Assembly: GCF_000485595.1 (NCBI RefSeq)
Contig: NW_014579256.1
Coordinates: forward strand, 1-43,536
Direction: 5' to 3'
Length of the DNA stretch: 43,536 nt
Origin: Priapulus caudatus
Lineage: Eukaryota > Priapulida > Priapulimorpha > Priapulimorphida > Priapulidae
Part shown: positions 1-11,036 of the stretch, piece by piece
Numbering within the stretch: the first letter of the stretch is position 1
Layout of the letters: every line of letters starts with the position of its first letter
Program-made: the position numbers and the translations under genes
The notes under the pieces: generated by a model
Told to the model about the DNA's origin: nothing
The model's database searches: none
What the model saw: the letters and a program-made list of their open reading frames with translations, nothing else

Positions 1-1039
1 GATAGTAGCCAGTGATAGTGATAGTAGCTAGTGATAGTGATAGTAGCCAGTGATAGTGATAGTAGCCAGTGATAGTGATAGTAGCTAGTGATAGTGATAG
101 TAGCCAGTGATAGTGATAGTAGCTAGTGATAGTAGCTAGTGATAGTAGCCAGTGATAGTGATAGTAGCTAGTGATAGTGATAGTAGCTAGTGATATAGTA
201 GCTAGTGATAGTAGCTAGTGATAGTGATAGTAGCTAGTGATAGTAGCCAGTGATAGTGATAGTAGCTAGTGATAGCAGCTAGTGATAGTGATAGTATAGC
301 TAGTGATAGTGATAGTAGCCAGTGATAGTGATAGTATAGCTAGTGATAGTGATAGTAGCCAGTGATAGTGATAGTAGCTAGTGATAGTAGCTAGTGATAG
401 TAGCCAGTGATAGTGATAGTAGCTAGTGATAGTGATAGTAGCCAGTGATAGTGATAGTAGCCAGCGATAGTGATAGTAGCTATAGTGATAGTAGCTATAG
501 TGATAGTGATAGTAGCTAGTGATATAGTAGCTAGTGATATAGTAGCTAGTGATAGTAGCTAGTGATAGTGATAGTAGCTAGTGATAGTAGCTAGTGATAG
601 TAGCCAGTGATAGTGATAGTAGCTAGTGATAGCAGCTAGTGATATGAGCCAGTGATAGTGATAGTAGCCAGTGATAGTGATAGTAGCCAGCGATAGTGAT
701 AGTAGCTATAGTGATAGTAGCTAGTGATAGTGATAGTAGCTAGTGATATAGTAGCTAGTGATAGTAGCTAGTGATAGTGATAGTAGCTAGAGATAGTAGC
801 TAGTGATAGTAGCCAGTGATAGTGATAGTAGCTAGTGATAGCAGCTAGTGATAGTAGCCAGTGATAGTGATAGTAGCTAGTGATAGTAGCCAGTGATAGT
901 GATAGTATAGCTAGTGATAGTAGCTAGTGATAGTGATAGTAGCTAGTGATAGTAGCTAGTGATAGTGATAGTAGCCAGTGATAGTGATAGTAGCCAGCGA
1001 TAGTGATAGTAGCTATAGTGATAGTAGCTAGTGATAGTG
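1..1039. repeat. GATAGTAGCYAGTGATAGT minisatellite
   Basis: The whole stretch is a tandem array of a 19-base unit, GATAGTAGCYAGTGATAGT, with Y alternating between C and T. Shorter 13-base units (GATAGTAGCTAGT) and 14-15-base variants with an extra TA are mixed in. A longer block containing 'ccagcgatagtgatagtagctatagtg' parts recurs near 463, 686 and 985, which suggests higher-order duplication. The array starts before the window and ends at 'gatagtgctcagtgctcag'. Stop codons in most frames rule out coding. Confidence 0.95.
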
Positions 1040-1060
1040 CTCAGTGCTCAGTATAGTGCG

Positions 1061-1178
1061 CAGGAGTGTATAATATAGATGATCTAATATAGATATATAA
1101 GATATAATAAGATATAATAGATATAATAGATAGATATAATAAGATATATAATATAGATTTCTATATTATACACTCCTG
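1061..1178. repeat. AT-rich foldback with 19-base perfect inverted repeat
   Basis: CAGGAGTGTATAATATAGA at 1061-1079 is matched exactly by its reverse complement at 1160-1178. The 80 bases between are almost pure AT (GATATAATA repeats) and can also self-pair. The shape fits a tiny non-autonomous inverted-repeat element or a cruciform-prone hairpin. I see no clear target-site duplication. Confidence 0.75.
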
Positions 1179-1340
1179 TTATTATGCTATCGAACGACGG
1201 ACAGGCTGCAGGCTGCCTTCGGCGCAATTCCGGCCACATAAATACAGAGATAACGGTAGGGTGTGTGTGTGTTGGCAGAGAGAAAGGGTCATTTCCCAGT
1301 TTTCAAAGTAAAAAAATATGACAAAAATTAAGCCCTAGTT

Positions 1341-1926
1341 CCCGGCTGCAAATTTGCGATTCCCAAACCGTATAGCTATGGAAGAAAAATTGAGCAACGT
1401 GATTGGGTAGAAAATGTTTAGGAACACGCCACTATCGCACGCACACATGCGCTATTTTGCGCAGGGGCTTATTTATTTTATTTCTTATTATTTTTGGCTA
1501 ATTTTGTTTTATTTTAGAATAGGGTTAGGGTTAGGGTTAAGGATTAGGGTTAGGATTCGGGTTAGGGTTATGGTTAAGGTTAGGGTTAAGGTTAGGGTTA
1601 GGGTTAACTGATTTTTATATCTACGAATTTGGTATCTGCTTCAGCGGGTCAACGCCAGAGCGTTCGAAAGCCATACGGTGTTTTTATTTTCCTCTGCGTG
1701 TATGTATTTCTTTGTATTTTATTTGTTTCTGCATTTATTTGTTCTGTAACATTTGTTATGTTCTGAATTAAATATATTTCTTTTAATAAATTAGCTTATA
1801 ATTTAAGTATATTAGCTTGTTGCTAATAAATGCGTGTCCTAAAATTTTTCTAGCCAATCACGCACTGACGTTCTCAATTTTTCTTCCAAAGCTATACGGT
1901 TTGGGAATCGCAAATTCGCTTCCCGG
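1341..1926. mobile_element. Non-autonomous inverted-repeat element E1 with internal TTAGGG tract
   Basis: About 88 bases at 1341-1428 are repeated in inverted, roughly 80-85 percent similar form at 1833-1926. The core shared block is 'gcgattcccaaaccgtatag' followed by a GAAGAAAAATTGAG segment. No transposase is encoded inside; the interior is AT-rich and carries a telomere-like tract at 1521-1607. This fits a MITE of about 0.6 kb. The superfamily is not clear and I could not fix a target-site duplication. Confidence 0.75.
1521..1607 (+). repeat. Interstitial telomere-like (TTAGGG)n tract in E1
   Basis: About 14 TTAGGG units with scattered variants (TTAAGG, TTATGG, TTCGGG). It is internal to the E1 inverted repeats. 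The 65-codon open frame across it is a product of the repeat, not a gene. Confidence 0.95.
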
Positions 1927-2599
1927 CTAGTTAAAATCGTAATTTCAGCTTTCCGGGTTGACTTCTATACTTTCAAATCACCGCATCTGGTATTTCCCGG
2001 TTTCCATATAGAATTAAAATGATCCAATTCCACCTCCGAAAATATAACGCGCCTCCACCCACACTCGCAAATGTTAACAAATCTCGGCAATAAGTGAGAG
2101 CTGAGGTAACACGTACGCGGCAATGCGCGCGCCGCACTTACGTAATTTTTACTTACATTATAATAACGCGCATTATATTGAAACGAAAATTTTCTTCGCT
2201 CGAGCTTTTTGGATCATTGCCCAACTTGGCGTCTCACTTTGTTCATCGAACCAGCGAGAGAGCGTGAACGTGATCCTTATCCCTGCGAAATTTCTAACAA
2301 CAACCGGTTTTCAAGTGATGACTAATAATCAAAAACCGCGCTGCTATGGTTGAATTATTTCTACTACGGTAAAAATAATTTCTCCGCGTTGAATTATGAG
2401 TAACAACCCCCCTGAATTGGGTAAAAGGGCGGTAATTAACGCGGTTAAATTATTGTGCAACACGACCTCTGATTGAGAGGCTAATAGTTTTACGCGGTGA
2501 AGTGCGATTTCTGAGGACAGACGGCCAACCATGCCGCTCAAACTGCATGTAATGCAATGCAGCGCCGCCTTCGTACAACTCAGATAGCGAATAACATAG
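1927..2599. other. No gene recognised
   Basis: Mixed-composition DNA with short overlapping open frames of under 110 codons on both strands, none with a recognisable motif. It could be further transposon sequence or upstream DNA of the THAP remnant. Confidence 0.5.
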
Positions 2600-2734
2600 A
2601 TTTCACATGACGTCACAGCTAAATGGTCACGTGGTACGGCGGCCATGTTTCTTGGCAAGCCGTAAAACACAGCGGGGCATCACACACGTTAGACGCACTT
2701 TGCATACTCGGATTTTCAAGGCGGTTTTTCAGTC
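2600..2734 (+). promoter_or_regulatory. Candidate promoter upstream of the THAP exon
   Basis: Within 135 bases of the THAP start codon there is a perfect cAMP-response-type palindrome TGACGTCA (2608-2615), an E-box GTCACGTG around 2627-2633, and a GGCGGCCATGTTTCTT block that resembles a YY1 site in reverse orientation. No TATA box is seen. The combination is typical of TATA-less animal promoters, but the assignment rests only on motif clustering. Confidence 0.3.
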
Positions 2735-2938
2735 ATGGTGAGAACGTGTTCTCTAGTTCACTGCAATAATCGATCAGACACGGGGTCCAAGCGTGGGTGG
2801 TATATAGCATACCGGCGTTCATCACGCACCAGGGAGAAATAGCTGGCCATTCTATCCAGGAAGAATCAAGATGGGACACCTTGGCTTGGATGCCTACGAA
2901 AAACTCTTTTGTCTGTTCGGATCACTTCGTTAGTGGTG
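2735..2938 (+). pseudogene. Broken THAP zinc-finger exon
   Basis: The start MVRTCSLVHCNNRSDTGS matches the start of THAP domains, which bind DNA through a C2CH zinc site (Cys-x2-4-Cys ... Cys-x2-His). The end, in another frame, reads NSFVCSDHFVSGE, the classic second half of the fold. Both zinc-ligand pairs are therefore visible: Cys5/Cys10 and the Cys and His of VCSDHF. A TAG sits where the family normally has the tryptophan of the REKW-type segment, and a frameshift separates it from the C-terminal half. A GTGAGT splice donor follows the domain at once. THAP domains occur in P-element-type and related transposases and in domesticated host proteins; no catalytic part is present here, so the parent gene cannot be told. 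It lies about 350 bases outside the left arm of the large inverted structure. Confidence 0.65.
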
Positions 2939-3289
2939 AGTGACTAGTATCTAAGTACGGATTTTAAAACGGTGAATTCTGATTTCTTTAGTACACCACT
3001 ACAGTGGCGTTTTATGACAATATGTAGCCGGCATGCGGCCCATTTAGCAGATACCTATTTTCGCCAACTACTTTCGAAGCTCCTCTCTCTCTCTCTCTCT
3101 TTCGCACACAAAGTGTTTATCATAATCAAGTCTGATAGTGATAGTAGTAATAATAGTGTCATGCTCGTTCAGACACCTAAATGCCCCCTCCCTCTCTCTC
3201 TCTCTCTGTAGACCATTGCAGTGAAGATAAAACTGTTTTTGATTTTTACAGGCAGAGCATCACAGTTGTTCGAGAAGACTCGTGTCGGT
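2939..3289. other. Presumed intron/flank with CT microsatellites
   Basis: Begins with the splice donor after the THAP exon. It contains two short (CT)n runs, near 3082-3102 and 3190-3208. No second exon with a recognisable motif is seen before the minisatellite begins. Confidence 0.4.
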
Positions 3290-4290
3290 GAAGCCGTGTT
3301 ACCTCCGACGTGTTCCTGCGACGCCGTGTTACCGGCACCGACGTATTACAGGTGAAGCCGTGTTACCCTGTGACGACGTGCTACCTCCGTGTTCCTGCGA
3401 CGCCCTGTTACCGGCACCGACGTATTACAGGTGAAGCCGTGTTACCTGTGACGACGTGCTACCTCCAACCGTGTTCCTGCGACGCCCTGTACCGCACCGA
3501 CGTATTTACCCATGCCGACGTATTACAGGTGAAGCGTGTAACCTGTGACGTCGTGTTACCTGTGACGTGTTCTGCGACGCCCTGTTACCGGTACCGACGT
3601 ACTACCCATGCCGACGTATTACCGGTGAAGCCGTGTTACCTGTGACGACGTGCTACCTCCAACGTGTTCCTGCGACGTCCTGTTACCGGGTACAGACGTA
3701 CTACCATGAAGCCGTGTTACATGTGACGACGTGCTACCTCCAACGTGTTCCTGCGACGCCCTGTTACCGGCACCGACGTATTACCCATGCCGACGTATTA
3801 CCGGTGAAGCCGTGTTACCTGTGACGACGTGCTACCTCCAACGTGTTCCTGCGACGCCCTGTTACCGGCACCGACGTATTACCCATGCCGACGTATTACC
3901 GGTGAAGCCGTGTTACCTGTGACGACGTGCTACCTCCAACGTGTTCCTGCGACGCCCTGTTACCGGCACCGACGTATTACAGGTGAAGCCGTGTTACCTG
4001 TGACGACGTGCTACCTCCAACGTGTTCCTGCGACGCCCTGTTACCGGCGACCGACGTATTACCCATGCGACGTATTACGGCGTGAAGCCGTGTTACCTGT
4101 GACGACGTGCTACTCCAACGGTGTTCCTGCGACCGCCTTTACGCGCACCGACGTTATTACCCATGCCGACGTATTACCATGCCGACGTATTACCGGTGAA
4201 GCCGTGTTACCTGTGAAGCCGTGTTACATGTGAAGCCGTGTTACCTGTGACGACGTGTTACCTCCAACGTGTTCCTGCGACGCCGTGTTA
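3290..4290 (+). repeat. 98/81-base minisatellite built of 17-base monomers (left)
   Basis: Units of 98 bases (starts near 3742, 3840, 3938) alternate with 81-base units that lack exactly one 17-base piece. Inside, monomers follow TACCnnnnnnGACGTAT: TACCGGCACCGACGTAT, TACCCATGCCGACGTAT, TACCGGTGAAGCCGTGT and TACCTGTGACGACGTGC, plus a 30-base piece. Long open frames across it are a by-product of repeat structure. The last 200 bases carry many single-base indels. Confidence 0.95.
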
Positions 4291-5204
4291 CCGGCAAGCG
4301 TAATCGAAAGGCTCAGGCCGTTTTACATGTGTGAAACTTTAAATCAACTGGTGCATTTTGGTGGATTGTGCTTGTTACTGTGCTTTTACTAAAGTTAGGT
4401 TGTGTTACAGAATGGACTGCAGCAGCTATTATTGCTCGAGTAGGCAACTCGTCTAGAGTAACGATAAAATGTCTAGAACCTTCGTATTCACCAAAAACAT
4501 GCAATTTTCGAAATACTTTATTTTTTCGGATTCTGTCAGATAGCACGTGGTGTTCGATTGTCTAGACGGCCGAGTGCTGTCCCTCACTATGCGTTCTAGA
4601 CAGCCCCCGACCATGCCTGATTTCGTACGTGCCTAAGATTACCCCAAGCGTGTAGGTAACCTAAGCGAAGAGTATCTATAATATTTCTATATTCTTGTTG
4701 TATATTCCTCTTTCTGTATAAAATGAAAAATAACTTGTATTTGTGGTGAACCAGCCTATGTTCCAGGGTAAGACATGTCACTCAGGGACATAGCCCCTGT
4801 GTTGAGCAGGGTATTGTTTAGGCACGAAATTATGCAACGTCACCAACAGTGTTCGAAATTCACGTCGGCCCGCCGCCGACAGTTTCGATGCCGGGCCTAC
4901 AGCTTCTTGATAAAACAGGCCCGCTGATCCTACAGCTATTTTGATCACCGAAAATTCGCAAACACTGAGAAACTGTTACCTGTAGAAATCTTTTCTTGCA
5001 TATTAACTTCCCAGGAATATTTTTTTGAAAAACTAATCTGTGATAAACCGGTACATACATGTAAACAATGCGTTCGCCCCACTGCATATTCGCGCAGCCT
5101 GTGATTGTAAATGAAAAGAGCGATAGCCTGGAACCAGCCTTCGAAATTAGTGCCGACCCGGAGGCCCGAGGCCACCAAGTTTTTGCTTCGGCCACCATCT
5201 CTGC

Positions 5205-5690
5205 GAAACTGCACTTTTCCCCTCATATTACGCTGAAATACTACGGTTTATCGCAACGGCTGTTTAGACAGACTTGTAAACGGGAGGGCATTCTAATACG
5301 CTCCGTTCCTGAGCGTAGACGGGGTATCCAAAACATCTAGAGCCGAGGGCATGAACTCCCTCAGCGCATGATTCGCCACACAAACAAAACCTCGTGACAG
5401 TCTAAGAAATTGATTGCGGCATGACCGCATAACAATTAGTTCATATATCGCAGGGGTTATCGTGGGGAGTGAGGGCACGACCAATGATACCTGACCGCAC
5501 GTAATCAAAGCTGTTACTGAATTTGTCACTTTTCTTTACGTAGAAAGTGGACTATTTTTATTCAGTTAGATATCTAGAAGCAATGTAAACTGTATCAAAA
5601 TTCTATAGGCACTTGTAACTTTGCGGATGTGCGGCAGCATTGATCTATGCATGGGGGGTACGCTGGACTGGGGAGGAGAAAACGAAAGTA
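5205..5690. other. Segment present in left arm, absent from right arm
   Basis: Homology with the right arm breaks near 5204 and resumes near 5690. In the right arm the two flanks are joined at about 14905-14920. The 480-base block has no open frame with a recognisable motif. It may be an insertion here or a deletion there; no convincing terminal repeats or target duplication were seen. Confidence 0.55.
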
Positions 5691-5942
5691 AAACCTTTCC
5701 CACAGCTCCCCCGACATTCCTAGAGCTTGAGATATATTGTTTGACCAACTCTAAGTATACATGTTTGCTGTTAATGCCAATGGTTATTTTTGTATACTAT
5801 TTTGTTACTCACTGCTAGTAAATAAGCGGACCACCAGCTTTTGCGGCTCCACTCGCAATGTTATGAGACGCTACTACGTTGCTACCGATGTGTAACAGAC
5901 TACCAGTCTGTCTCTCTGCAGACTCTGCTGTCAAAGTGGAGA

Positions 5943-6065
5943 GTCGTAGTTACCAAGGAGCCAACGATGTGGCGTTTCCTTAATTGTGAGCCCCCGGCAA
6001 AGAAGCATAAACAGTCATCCGACGAGAGGAAGGAAAAACAGAGGGATTATGATTATGGACATTGA
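5943..6065 (+). pseudogene. Short basic open frame in left arm, function unknown
   Basis: The C-terminal half of a 74-codon frame (5841-6065) reads MWRFLNCEPPAKKHKQSSDE followed by RKEKQRDYD and ends at 6065. A methionine-led, lysine-rich start of this kind is often seen at the N-terminus of transposase-like or zinc-finger proteins, but the similarity is too weak to name a family. The matching stretch of the right arm (14520-14660, inverted) preserves the DNA but not the reading frame, which suggests that neither copy is under selection. An AATAAA-like sequence (taataaac) follows within 15 bases. Confidence 0.25.
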
Positions 6066-6303
6066 TAATGACTAATAAACACAAGGAAAGAACATGATAT
6101 GCTGTTTTATTACTGTAATTTGCTCCAAAATTGGCGGGCCTACAGCTTTGCTGGCAGGCCTGCAGCTTCTAGGAGCTATAGGCCCTGCAGGCCTACAGCT
6201 TTTTCTGCTCAGTGGCAAACACTGGTCACCAACGTGTGGAACGGAATTATTGTCACGGCAATATATATAGCCTTCAATCAGAATGGCTAATCGTGCTTTG
6301 TTC

Positions 6304-6440
6304 TAGCCAATCGCAGAATAACGCTATCTCAATCCACCGTTTGACCAATCAGGAGTAACTGAGCCTGTGATCGTATATAAGGGAGCTTCGCGATCTTCTC
6401 TCCCTTCTTGGCGGCTTCCTCGTCGGTTACTCATCCCTGC
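6304..6440 (+). promoter_or_regulatory. CCAAT/TATA promoter at the inner end of the left arm
   Basis: Two CCAAT boxes (6307-6311 and 6345-6349) precede TATATAA at 6374-6380, a spacing normal for RNA polymerase II promoters. A pyrimidine-rich TCTTCTCTCCCTTCTT lies about 25-30 bases downstream, where initiation would occur. The TATA sequence (read on the minus strand) and the distal CCAAT box are kept in the right arm around 13527-13600. Transcription would run from each arm into the loop. Confidence 0.5.
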
Positions 6441-6664
6441 CGTGCTTTAAGCCGGCTCTTTACTGTGTCACGTTCTTATTGTGTTATGAATCTACTTATC
6501 GTATAGAGCCGATCCGCGTATATATGTAAGTGTATTAGTCTGACGTTATTCTTTGATTAAATGCGTTGGTTGAATGGCCGATGCATAAAGTAATTTATTC
6601 TACGTCTTCCTCGTTCGGCGNAATTTTTAATTACATTCTGTCTCTATCTGTAGTACATCTATTA

Positions 6665-6933
6665 TTATGAATGAGTACGTTAATTATTAATATTAGATTT
6701 ATTGTTGTCGTTTATGACTTCCTTTTACTTTTAGTGCAGCACGTACACTTACTTAATACTTAGCTATCAGTCTATCCACCAGTATACACAGCAACTGCCG
6801 TATACTACAATTGCAAGTCCAACTTCCCGCCACTATGATAGTAATGTAAATAACCCGGCAAGGCTAAGACTGCAAGATCATAGCTTCGACGTAACAATAA
6901 CTTACATGATAGTAGATATATATACAGAGTGGC
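6665..6933 (+). repeat. Dispersed repeat R1, copy a
   Basis: About 245 bases starting at 'atgaatgagtacgttaatta' that recur at 16570-16820 and in part at 25622-25835, all in the same orientation and nearly identical. It contains no gene. Copy a is bounded by lone Ns at 6621 and 6934, so its placement may be an assembly choice. Confidence 0.9.
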
Positions 6934-6934
6934 N

Positions 6935-7668
6935 ATATATATGCATATATATGCATTTGTGTGTGTATCTTTACGTGAAGCTTGCGGATTTGCCTTGATT
7001 ATCAGCAGTGTAACAGATGCATGCGTGTTTCGTACGTCGTGATCGAGCGACAACGACAGCAGCTGTGAGATTGCGAGGTGTGACATCACCTCCACGCACG
7101 CATCCTCACTGAACGTGTGCGGGAGCATTACATCTGCAGTCTCACGAGCCAGTGGCTGAACATCAATCCTAGATGAAGCGCGCGCGCGCGTGCGAAGTGT
7201 GTGCGCGCGTGACGAAAAAGCCGCGCGGTGATGTTGAACTTTTTGAAGAAAATTAAAATTGTGAATTGTGATCGAAAAATTGCGACGATGTTACGGCTTC
7301 GCGGATCTATCGGAGGATGAGGAGCGGCTATGTTGTCACTGAATGGCTTCAGTGATTCAGTGACGTTGTGTTACGGTGCCTTACTGTGTGACAGTCAGTG
7401 ATGTTGGGTTGACGGTGCTGCTTTGTCTTGTATATGACGTCCCAACGAGGGAGACGTGTTGTTTTCGCGGCCCAGAATGCTGAATGGCTTCAGTAATTCA
7501 GTGATTCAGTGATGTGTTGGGTTGACGGTGCCGATGTGTTTCAAACAGCCGAACGACGGAGAGGTGTTGTATTCGACGGGTGATGTGTGCATGTGCACGT
7601 CTGGCTCCGTATAGTAGAGAGATGTCCGGTGGCTGTGTGTGTTAGCAGGTGAACGGGTGTAGGCTGGA
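6935..7668. other. No gene; local duplication
   Basis: No recognisable coding sequence. A short module containing 'gaatggcttcagt' and 'attcagtga' followed by a GGTGCC block occurs near 7340-7400 and again near 7480-7535, so part of this stretch arose by local duplication. CG-rich 'gcgcgcgcg' sits at 7178-7210. Confidence 0.5.
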
Positions 7669-7669
7669 A

Positions 7670-7966
<297 letters not shown>

Positions 7967-8284
7967 GTACGTAATTACGTTATATATTGGTTCTGCAGAA
8001 TATGAATGGTGTAATATTATGGATCAACACGTTGTTAGTTAGTATAATATTTATTGTTCTGAGGAGCCTTCCTCAAACACAGCTCACGCTTCCATTACAC
8101 TTTACAATAATTATTGTTTCATTACAAGAGAAATAACATTAGGAAACAACATTTAATTTGGGGTAACTTGTGATTTACTGACTGGGATTACCATTGTAAT
8201 CACAACCTTAATTTCAGGTTGAAAACAATATAAGAGAGTAAATTACGCTTGTTTTTTCATTAGTTAAAGTCAACTAAGCAGACA

Positions 8285-8547
8285 GCCCTGGTAATCTCCC
8301 CCCTGAGAGCTTTAATGCAAGATCAAGTAAAGTTTCTGAGGGCCCACGACATCCAAGCAGTAGCCATTATGGCTGACATGCCTGCACAAGATGTAGAAGG
8401 TATTTCAACAATTCCGGAAGTCATCATTCCAAAAGAAAAGCTATTTTTATTAATTAATTAATAAATAAATTATTTTATATGAATGGTTTCTTTAAGGTTT
8501 GTTCCACTCAGAGACGCGCTGATTCGGAATATATGCTCAGCTTTGCT

Positions 8548-8590
<43 letters not shown>

Positions 8591-8602
8591 TATATATATA
8601 CA

Positions 8603-8650
<48 letters not shown>

Positions 8651-8660
8651 TATACTATAT

Positions 8661-8691
<31 letters not shown>

Positions 8692-10607
8692 AATGAGTTG
8701 ATCAATAGTCTTGACTTGTCACACCAGTTGTATTGCAGGATAAAAAACACATTTGCTGATTGAAGTGCAGTAAGTTCATTATTAGTCAGTTGTTTTTCAA
8801 TTTCCAGTGTAATAACCAGCAGTTAAATTTCTTGTCTTTCTGACTTTTTTGTAGCTGTTAAGGCTGGTCTCGTCAGTGTGGTCTTCTCGTCTCCAGAAGC
8901 ACTCCTTGAGCGGACCTGGAGGGACCTGCCCCGATCACAAAAATTCCAGGAACAATTGTGTCTGCTAGCCTTTGACGAGGTGCACTGTATATCAGAATGG
9001 TAAACAATTCTTAAATTTAATTAATAAATTTCTCTGATTGTGATAACACCAAGAATAAAAACATGATCGAAAACAATGTTATGGTAATTCTTTTATATTT
9101 ATTAATAGAGAGTACATGTTGCTTGCCAAAATTGTATGTTTCATACTTGTGTAAATTTCATATCGGCTTGATGTGGATGTAAGATTTTTTAATTACTTAT
9201 TTTGATAATTTTCACATATGGAATAAAAGGAAAAACAGAGAAATGCGCACTCAGAATTGTATACAGTATCTGGATTCAAAGATCAATGCTCATTCAAATC
9301 ATTTTAACAATATTTCCTTTAATATTTCTTTTAAGTGGAAAATGCCCTACAACCCTAAATTCAAATAAAAATAATGTGTTCTTTCTGTCACGTTTAAAAC
9401 AAATTTGTTTACAGGGGTCTGGATTTTCGTAAGGATTATAGCGGGTCTGCGAAATCGTATGCCTATTGGATGAAGTTCCAACGCTCATGTTGACTGCCAC
9501 AGCACAAATGCAGTCAAAAGCAGACGTCTGCAATGTTCTTGCTGTTGAAGATGCAGCTGTGATAGCTCGTCTTCCAAACGGTAATTACATATTACATGCT
9601 TTCAATGAGGTTTATCTTAACATATATTAACGAATAGAGTGGCAGATGTAGTATCATTATTGCTTAGAATATTTATAACACTATTTAAACTGTTTGGATT
9701 TAATTACTAATTACTGGAATTGTGATCACCATGCAGCCTTCTGCTACAATGAAATCAATTTGAAAGAAAATAATTACACAGAAGCAATTTGCAAATATTC
9801 ATGTAACACACACGCATTATTCACAGTCTTAACGATTCTTATAGATTAGATATATTAGCTAATTCTAATTTTTTATTGCAGACCCAACATATTTCTGCAC
9901 TTACTTAAAGTGAAAGAAAATTTTGAGGAAGAGCTATCCTGGCTGATAGGCTGCCTCAAAAAGGGCCAAACAAGTGCCCTAAAATATAGTGTACTGTCGG
10001 AACGTGAGGGCAGTGTACCAAATGTACATGTGGGTGATGGAAGAGCTGGGTGATCAGGCCTATGCAGGAAGACATCACAGTGTGGATTGCCGACTTGTGG
10101 AAATGTTCCACTCAAGGGCAGACCAGGAATCCATGGAGCGGATTATGACTAACTTTCCAAAAGAAGACAGCCACATCCGATTGCTATTCTGCAACAATAG
10201 CATTTGGGATGGGTGTCCAGATTAAATGATGTGACATCGTTGTTCACGTGGGATTAGAGCAGAGTGCCTGCAATATTGGCAGAGGTCGGCGATGTGCTCG
10301 TGACGGTCGGCCTGGCCTGGCAGTGACATATGCCTTGTCACGCACCATCACCACTTGTAAAGACAAGGCTATGAAAGAAGTAGCCACTTGCTCTACGTGT
10401 TGCAGGGTGCAGCTTCTTCAGATGTTCGCTATAGACTCTGCTGGGCGGAGGAACTCGAGACACTAAACTAAAGTCAAACTGTGAACAGAACTGCTTGCAA
10501 ATGTGTCAGTGTGCATTATGCAGTCTGCTGCAGCAATTGCCAGGTAGATTGTTGCTGCCCATCCCGAGCATCGTCTTTTCTTGAAAGACTGGAAAAGATG
10601 TATGTGG
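8285..10607 (+). pseudogene. Decayed multi-exon RecQ-family DNA helicase
   Basis: Four consecutive exon-like blocks with GT-AG borders encode a RecQ helicase, a 3'-5' DNA-unwinding ATPase of superfamily 2. Exon A (8285-8400) gives ISPLRALMQDQV, motif Ia. Exon B (8855-8999) gives SSPEALLE and the Walker B box FDEVHCISEW, ending in donor GTAAAC. Exon C (9415-9580) completes that Trp codon with WGLDFR and later shows LTATA, motif III, after a frameshift. Exon D (9882-10607) carries the second helicase lobe (CRNVRAVYQMY, RLVEMFHSRA), the arginine-finger region (GRRCARDGRPGLAVTY) and a cysteine-rich tail, ending at GTAAGT. The Walker A exon is not found upstream. At least three frameshifts and several stops show it is dead. 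It sits in the loop of the large inverted structure, so it may be cargo or a host copy. Confidence 0.8.
8551..8695 (+). repeat. (CA)n and (TA)n microsatellites in a RecQ intron
   Basis: (AC)n at about 8551-8588 is followed by (TA)n runs to 8690. They lie between RecQ exon blocks A and B. The Ile-Tyr open frames are repeat artefacts. Confidence 0.95.
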
Positions 10608-11036
10608 GTAAGTGCTATGTTTTGTTTTGATCTGCTGCTGAATAAAATACTATGAAATAATAAATTTAAAGAGCTAGCCTGCGATAGTAATGTAATCGTA
10701 AAACAATTTCAATTTTGTGGAATACTAGAATTCTGTACAAACCTGCATGTGAGGTTGATCAGTGGCCCCAACAAGAGTAATCTTCTTCGCAGTTTTTCTT
10801 GACATGCTTCAAGATTCTGGCCTTCATCTGTGCTGGAGCTGTGGTTGTGTTGTTTGCAAAACAAAGTCAGATAGCCCTTGTNNNNNNNNNNNNNNNNNNN
10901 NNNNNNTTATATAAATATTTAATTATATTGTACTGAATAATTAATTATAAAAGCCTCCTGTGAGGCAACATATGGTTTTTTTACAAATACGGCTTCAAGG
11001 ATTTTTGGCCGTTCTTCCCTCGCTTTTGGTTGGTCG
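10608..11036. other. Flank of RecQ remnant with a 25-base gap
   Basis: Sequence after the last RecQ splice donor. Ns fill 10882-10906. No further helicase exon is recognisable. Confidence 0.5.

Larger units (their letters stand above)
3290..6620 (+). repeat. Left arm of giant inverted structure
   Basis: This segment is repeated in inverted orientation at 13201-16570. Aligned blocks, by eye at about 75-85 percent identity, include 4295-4560 with 15590-15825, 4850-5204 with 14920-15270, 5690-6070 with 14520-14905, 6070-6290 with 14320-14520 and 13620-13641, and 6290-6620 with 13220-13620. The outer end is a minisatellite; the inner end stops at a lone N at 6621. It may be one arm of a foldback-type element or one of two head-to-head copies of a 3.3 kb element. 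No transposase is encoded. Confidence 0.8.

Noticed and set aside
1521-1607. A true chromosome end or fusion point
   Set aside because: Tracts are short, degenerate, in both orientations, and enclosed by transposon-like inverted repeats with complex sequence on both sides.
3310-4233. Overlapping repeat-protein frames in the minisatellite
   Set aside because: The 98-base period is not a multiple of three, and frames shift from unit to unit. No start context or domain; the DNA repeat explains them.
3290-4290. CRISPR-like array
   Set aside because: The array has no unique spacers, the whole unit is repeated, and the context is eukaryotic.
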